A DNA stretch of 64,000 nt from Blautia pseudococcoides (GTDB lineage Bacteria; Bacillota; Clostridia; Lachnospirales; Lachnospiraceae). The notes beneath the pieces were generated by a model. It was not told the DNA's origin, did not search any database, and worked only from the letters and a program-made list of their open reading frames with translations. The stretch lies in NCBI RefSeq assembly GCF_001689125.2, contig NZ_CP015405.2, forward strand, positions 711,001 through 775,000, in the 5' to 3' direction. Positions 59,805-64,000 of this stretch are shown in pieces. Position 1 is the first letter of the stretch. Each line of letters opens with the position of its first letter. Both the position numbers and the translations under genes were made by a program.

Positions 59805-61106
59805 ATGGAGAATTATTATCAGCCGGATGTCGAATGTGCCTCAAGAGAGCAGATTCGGGAGTGGCAGGACGAGCGCCTGGCAAAACAGGTAAAGCATGTA
59901 TATGACAACGTGCCCTATTACAGAGCGAAAATGGAAGAAAAAGGCATAGTGCCTGAGGATATTAAATCCGTGGATGACTTACATAAGCTTCCCTTTTTGA
60001 CGAAAGAAGACCTGCGTGAGGCATATCCCTACGGACTGCTGGCAGTTCCCCTCTCTGACTGTGTGCGTATTCAGTCAACCAGCGGCACTACGGGCAGAAG
60101 AGTGGTTGCATTTTATACCCAGCATGATTTGGATTTGTGGGACGACTGCTGCGCCAGAGCGATCATGGCAGCAGGCGGTACAAAAGAGGATGTGGTACAT
60201 GTATGTTATGGATATGGACTGTTTACCGGCGGTCCTGGTCTGAACGGCGGTTCCCACAAGGTAGGCTCCCTGACGCTACCCATGTCCTCCGGAAATACGG
60301 ACAGGCAGATACAGTTTATGTGTGACCTTGGCTCCACCATCCTCTGCTGTACCCCTTCTTATGCGGCGTATCTGGCAGAGACCATCTGTGAGAGAGGCCT
60401 CAGGGACAAGATCAAGCTGAAAGCAGGTATCTTTGGAGCAGAGGCCTGGAGTGAGGAAATGCGCCGTGATGTGGAGGACAAGCTTGGAATCCGCGCGTAT
60501 GATATCTATGGCCTCACAGAGATTTCCGGCCCTGGTGTATCTTTTGAGTGCAGCGCACAGGGTGGTATGCATATTAATGAAGACCATTTTATTGCTGAGA
60601 TCATTGACCCGGCCACAGGTGAAGTGCTGCCGGACGGAGAGAAGGGCGAACTGGTATTTACCAGCATTACAAAAGAAGCGTTCCCTCTTCTGCGCTACAG
60701 GACCAGAGACATCTGCGTGCTGAACCGTGAAAAATGTTCCTGCGGCAGGACTCATGTGCGCATGTCCAAACCAATGGGCAGAAGTGATGATATGCTCATT
60801 GTCAAAGGCGTCAATGTATTCCCAAGCCAGATTGAAACCGTACTTCTCAACAAGGGGTATCCGGCCAACTACCAGATCATCGTGAGCCGCGAAAAGAACA
60901 GTGACAAGCTGGAGGTACAGGTGGAGATGACACCGGAAATGTTCTCTGACTCCATCCGCGAGATCGAAGTGAGAGAGCGGGAGCTGATCGAGGCCCTGAA
61001 GTCCATGCTGGGTATCTATGCCGTTGTGAAGCTGGTTGCGCCTAAGACTATTGCCAGAAGCGAAGGAAAAGCAAAACGTGTGATTGATAACCGCAATCTT
61101 TACTAG
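59805..61106 (+). CDS. phenylacetate-CoA ligase (PaaK type)
   Basis: 433 residues. Adenylate-forming enzyme: STSGTTGRRVVAF (phosphate loop), DIYGLTEISGPGVSFEC, RYRTRDICVLN, and the C-terminal lid ending in GKAKRVIDN. It activates phenylacetate or another aryl acid with ATP and CoA. In anaerobes such PaaK genes travel with ACT-domain proteins and indolepyruvate ferredoxin oxidoreductase in aromatic amino-acid metabolism; only the ACT partner is present here. AAAGGA stands ten bases before ATG 59805; an earlier ATG (59781) lacks a site. Confidence 0.93.
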   Translation: MENYYQPDVECASREQIREWQDERLAKQVKHVYDNVPYYRAKMEEKGIVPEDIKSVDDLHKLPFLTKEDLREAYPYGLLAVPLSDCVRIQSTSGTTGRRVVAFYTQHDLDLWDDCCARAIMAAGGTKEDVVHVCYGYGLFTGGPGLNGGSHKVGSLTLPMSSGNTDRQIQFMCDLGSTILCCTPSYAAYLAETICERGLRDKIKLKAGIFGAEAWSEEMRRDVEDKLGIRAYDIYGLTEISGPGVSFECSAQGGMHINEDHFIAEIIDPATGEVLPDGEKGELVFTSITKEAFPLLRYRTRDICVLNREKCSCGRTHVRMSKPMGRSDDMLIVKGVNVFPSQIETVLLNKGYPANYQIIVSREKNSDKLEVQVEMTPEMFSDSIREIEVRERELIEALKSMLGIYAVVKLVAPKTIARSEGKAKRVIDNRNLY

Positions 61107-61123
61107 AAAAAGGGGGGATTTTT

Positions 61124-61561
61124 ATGACAGTAAAACAGATTTCCGTATTTGTGGAAAATAAACCGGGTATGCTGGCAGAGCTGGCGAACGCTCTGAATGA
61201 AAATAAGATCAATATGAGGGCATTGTCTTTGGCTGAGACCAAGGATTTCGGAATCATCCGCCTGATCTTGGATGATCCCTTTAACGCAGTCAGAGTTTTA
61301 AAAGACTGCGGGTATATCTGTTCCATCACAAAGGTATTGGCAATAGCCATTTCCAACAAACCGGGAAGCCTTGGAAAGGTGATGCAGATTCTGGGGGATG
61401 ATCAGATTAATGTGGAGTACACATATGCCTTCACCGCAGGCGTGAAAGATAAAGCATGTATGATTTTAAGAGTAGGCGACAATGAAAAAGCAATCGAAGC
61501 CCTGACAAAGAACGGGGTGAAACCACTCTGCCAGGATGACCTGGATGAATTGTACAAATAA
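61124..61561 (+). CDS. tandem ACT-domain amino-acid-binding protein
   Basis: 145 residues made of two ACT domains (QISVFVENKPGMLAELANAL; LAIAISNKPGSLGKVMQIL). ACT domains bind amino acids and regulate partners. It follows the PaaK gene by 17 bp, a pairing conserved across Clostridia and archaea, and probably senses an aromatic amino acid. GGGGGGA precedes the ATG. Confidence 0.9.
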   Translation: MTVKQISVFVENKPGMLAELANALNENKINMRALSLAETKDFGIIRLILDDPFNAVRVLKDCGYICSITKVLAIAISNKPGSLGKVMQILGDDQINVEYTYAFTAGVKDKACMILRVGDNEKAIEALTKNGVKPLCQDDLDELYK

Positions 61562-61574
61562 TTAATATTATCAA

Positions 61575-61622
61575 AAAGATGCCGCTGGATCACTTAACAG
61601 TAACCAGCGGCATCTTTATTAT
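61575..61622. terminator. bidirectional terminator
   Basis: AAAGATGCCGCTGG pairs with CCAGCGGCATCTTT over a 15-nt loop; A/T tracts on both sides serve the ACT gene and the convergent gene. Confidence 0.85.
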
Positions 61623-62143
61623 ACTTCCACAAGCATTCCCTGTACTTTGTCATACCTGCAGTATTTTCCGTTTTCGGATATAAATGGGAAATAATCTCCT
61701 GTCCGGATATTCTTTATGTACACAATATTGGTGGCCTTCATATAGACAAAGGAAAATCTCTCATTGGGTGAGGAGATCCATTCAAAGAGATTCTGTTTGC
61801 CATCCTCGGCCAGAACCAGCGAGTAGCCGCCCTCACAGGCATCCAGATGGAAATAGCTCCTCTTTTGTTCACGTTCCTCTGCGAATACGTGGTCATAGAT
61901 ATAGTCGGAAAATGTATTTTCCACATATTTCCTAAAAATTTTCAGATTTAAGACATCTCCGGAATCCTCCACAGTGATCCTGTCCCCACGCTCCAGACGT
62001 GCCCGGAAAACACTGAGGATCTCAACAGCCTGGTTTAGAAAGGAAATACTGCTGTACTCCAGCGATTCCAATAAAGTATCGGTTACTTCCTGTGACAGGA
62101 CCGAAGATTCCTTGGCCTGCGTATACAATTCATCTGGTGTCAT
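61619..62143 (-). CDS. protein of unknown function
   Basis: 174 residues, soluble, no signal or motif I recognise. The N-terminal half is helical and acidic (LLESLEYSSISFLNQAVEIL); the C-terminal half looks beta-rich (FSFVYMKATNIVYIKNIRTG). GTGGAGGG lies before ATG 62143; a GTG 15 bases upstream would place the start on the ribosome site itself. Single gene on the minus strand. Confidence 0.7.
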   Translation of the reverse strand: MTPDELYTQAKESSVLSQEVTDTLLESLEYSSISFLNQAVEILSVFRARLERGDRITVEDSGDVLNLKIFRKYVENTFSDYIYDHVFAEEREQKRSYFHLDACEGGYSLVLAEDGKQNLFEWISSPNERFSFVYMKATNIVYIKNIRTGDYFPFISENGKYCRYDKVQGMLVEV

Positions 62144-62338
62144 AACGTTACCCTCCACTACATGTTTTTAACTACCTAAATTCATTATAATATAGAGGAG
62201 GAGAAAGTCAAGGTTTGCTTTGCAGCATAAATAATTATTTGTATACTTGTGTTTCGGGTATAATATTTGTTAAAATAGAAGAAACAGCCGGCGCGGCATC
62301 TGTGGGCTGACAGAATCATAGGCGGGAAGTGACAGGGC

Positions 62339-64000
62339 ATGAAGCAGATTTTCAAAAGTATGTTAAGGGCAGTAAAAAAGAATATGGTAAGTCTTATACT
62401 TTTTGAGACGGGTTACAGGACGGCATCCTTTCTGCTGGTGATGCATGCTGTCTCCGCTGCGGTCAATTACTCACTGAAAGCACAGAACTTCAGTTACCTC
62501 ACAGCGGAAAACTATCTGAAATTTCTGGCAAGTCCGTTGTCCATTGTGCTGCTGCTGGGGATTCTGGTGCTTATCCTTTTATTGTTTTTGATAGAGATCT
62601 CTGCCCTTCTGTCCTGTTTCCGGCACTCTTACCAGGGCCGGAAGATTTATATCAGTGATATGCTCATTGAAGGTGTGAAGCGTTCCTGGGATTTTCTGAA
62701 AAACAGTCATGTTTCCTGGTTTTTGTGTATTATTCTGGCGGCTCCCTTTTTGTCCATGTATTTTCTCATTCGGGAAATCTCATATATCAGGGTTCTGGAA
62801 TTTACGGCCAGACAGATTTATAAAGTGATAAGGCCGCACTGGATTTTGTATGGCCTTTTGGGGATCACACTGTTGGTCTCCTTCTTATTTATCTTTTCCC
62901 TGCCCTACTGTCTTTTAGAGGAGCAGAAGAGTATTAAGGGAATGAAGGACGGTCTCAGGCTGCTGAAAAAGCAATGGAAAAAAACGCTTGGCGGATTTGT
63001 ACTGCTCCATATAGGAATGCTGGTATTTATCGCTGTGGTCTACGTTCTGGTGCAGGCAGGCATGACCGGGGCTGCCATGCTTACAAAATCCGGCTCCTCG
63101 GTAGTCAGTACAGTGCTCATATACAGCAGCTGGATCGACATGGGCCTCGGAATCTTTGCCGGTGCGGTGCAGTTGATCTGCAGCCTGGCATTTGTGTACG
63201 TGATATATGCCAGATTCCACGTACAGCCCCAGACGGAGGCTGCCATGGAGGCGATCGTCCGGAACCATATCTGGTTTTCAAAAGTGGGCAGGCGTAGGAT
63301 AGCAGCGGTACTTACCCTGATACTGCTTATCGGAGAAGGGGCTTATCTTGTGGTTTTGGCTTCCGCCCACGACAGTGCGGTGAGTAGCCAGCTGACTGCC
63401 ATGGGAGTTACGGCCCACCGGGGCGGGGCTTTGATGGCACCCGAGAACACAATAAGCTCTCTGGGCTATACCATTGACAGCGGCGCGGATTTTGCAGAGA
63501 TTGATGTGCAGGAGACAAAAGAGGGGGAGCTGGTGCTGCTTCATGACAACTCTTTGAAGCGGACTGCAGGTGTCAACAAAAATGTGTGGGAAATGGAATA
63601 CGCGGAGATTGAAAAACTGGATGCCGGTTCCAGTTTCCATAAAAAGTTCAGAGGTGAAAAAATCCCCACTCTGGATGAGGTTTTAAAATTTTGTAAAGGA
63701 AGACTGGACTTAAATATAGAGATTAAGTATAATGGTAAAAATAAGGGCATTGTAAAAAAGGTGGTCAGGGTCATCGAACAGAATGGATTTGAAGACCACT
63801 GTGTCATCACTTCCATGAATTATGGTTTTTTGCAGCAGGTGAAAAAGGCAAACCCCAATATCAGAACCGGCTACATCATGACCATGACATACGGAAGTGT
63901 TTCTCGGATCACAGCAGCGGATTTTTTCAGCGTAAAGTACACTTACATTGACGAAGCCTTTGTCAGAGAAGCACATTCCCTGGGTAAAGAAGTCCATGCA
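62339..64000 (+). CDS. membrane-anchored glycerophosphodiester phosphodiesterase (partial)
   Basis: 554 residues visible, open at the window end. About residues 1-350 form six or more membrane helices (GPDPase membrane domain: FLVMHAVSAAVNYSL, LLGILVLILLLFLIEISALL, with the last near RRRIAAVLTLILLIGEG); from ~360 on is the GDPD barrel with AHRGGALMAPENTISS (catalytic His, Arg), FAEIDVQETKEGELVLLHDNSL (Glu, Asp, His within 22 residues) and EIKYNG. It releases glycerol phosphate from glycerophosphodiesters, or acts on polyglycerol-phosphate teichoic acid outside the cell. A TATAAT box at 62259-62264 is the probable -10. The start has GGGAAG upstream, not strong. Confidence 0.88.
   Translation, partial: MKQIFKSMLRAVKKNMVSLILFETGYRTASFLLVMHAVSAAVNYSLKAQNFSYLTAENYLKFLASPLSIVLLLGILVLILLLFLIEISALLSCFRHSYQGRKIYISDMLIEGVKRSWDFLKNSHVSWFLCIILAAPFLSMYFLIREISYIRVLEFTARQIYKVIRPHWILYGLLGITLLVSFLFIFSLPYCLLEEQKSIKGMKDGLRLLKKQWKKTLGGFVLLHIGMLVFIAVVYVLVQAGMTGAAMLTKSGSSVVSTVLIYSSWIDMGLGIFAGAVQLICSLAFVYVIYARFHVQPQTEAAMEAIVRNHIWFSKVGRRRIAAVLTLILLIGEGAYLVVLASAHDSAVSSQLTAMGVTAHRGGALMAPENTISSLGYTIDSGADFAEIDVQETKEGELVLLHDNSLKRTAGVNKNVWEMEYAEIEKLDAGSSFHKKFRGEKIPTLDEVLKFCKGRLDLNIEIKYNGKNKGIVKKVVRVIEQNGFEDHCVITSMNYGFLQQVKKANPNIRTGYIMTMTYGSVSRITAADFFSVKYTYIDEAFVREAHSLGKEVHA

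Overview
The window reads as chromosomal DNA of an anaerobic, spore-forming, Gram-positive gut bacterium of the Lachnospiraceae; a Blautia-like genus is my guess. The reasons are an 874-residue pyruvate,phosphate dikinase with the same length and catalytic numbering as the Clostridium symbiosum enzyme, a cotJABC spore-coat operon, AGGAGG-type ribosome sites, ferredoxin-domain oxidoreductases, and giant FIVAR-stalk surface glycosidases with KTGD-type anchors. No rRNA, tRNA, insertion sequence or phage structural gene was seen.

Left part (1-14.6 kb): the 3' end of a cysteine desulfidase/serine dehydratase-like gene, an M20 dipeptidase pseudogene with an internal deletion, an aldo/keto reductase, ppdK, and an AraC-type regulator directly upstream of a 2523-residue wall-anchored protein that joins a GH30 and a GH43 module (likely arabinogalactan side-chain and backbone cleavage). 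Then comes a type I-C-like CRISPR array (14 repeats, 14.8-15.7 kb) with a leader but no cas genes anywhere in the window.

Middle (15.9-34.1 kb): a phosphatidylethanolamine-type lipid cluster (PAP2 phosphatase, flippase-like protein, PssA, Psd) ending in an 8-oxoguanine glycosylase; MgtC; a ferredoxin-nitroreductase; a WYL regulator; a GyrI-like protein; a cyclophilin lipoprotein; a DEAD-box helicase with a structured leader; a GH31 alpha-glucosidase; a hydrolase; a ferredoxin-type aldo/keto reductase; an iron alcohol dehydrogenase; and a DUF134-NifX fusion.

Right part (34.2-59.6 kb) is the most notable. The spore-coat operon cotJA-cotJB-cotJC-sodC on the minus strand is cut inside cotJC by a 23,673-bp segment. 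The 62-codon 5' part lies at 58843-59028 and the 148-codon 3' part at 34723-35169. The ends share TACCT, and a large serine recombinase gene stops 6 bp inside the right end. Joining the ends on paper restores a 210-codon manganese-catalase/CotJC frame, and the circle junction forms a near-perfect palindrome like a serine-integrase attP. The segment therefore looks like a skin-type (sporulation-excised) intervening element. Its cargo is not phage: DUF2284, ROK regulator, PHP esterase, GH120 beta-xylosidase with its AraC regulator, MATE pump, a second GH43/FIVAR surface protein, a Zn/Cd ATPase with a separate HMA protein, and a GntR-controlled mannonate dehydratase/TRAP/dehydrogenase operon for hexuronate-type acids.

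Right end (59.8-64 kb): phenylacetate-CoA ligase with an ACT-domain partner, an unknown cytosolic protein, and a partial membrane-anchored glycerophosphodiester phosphodiesterase.
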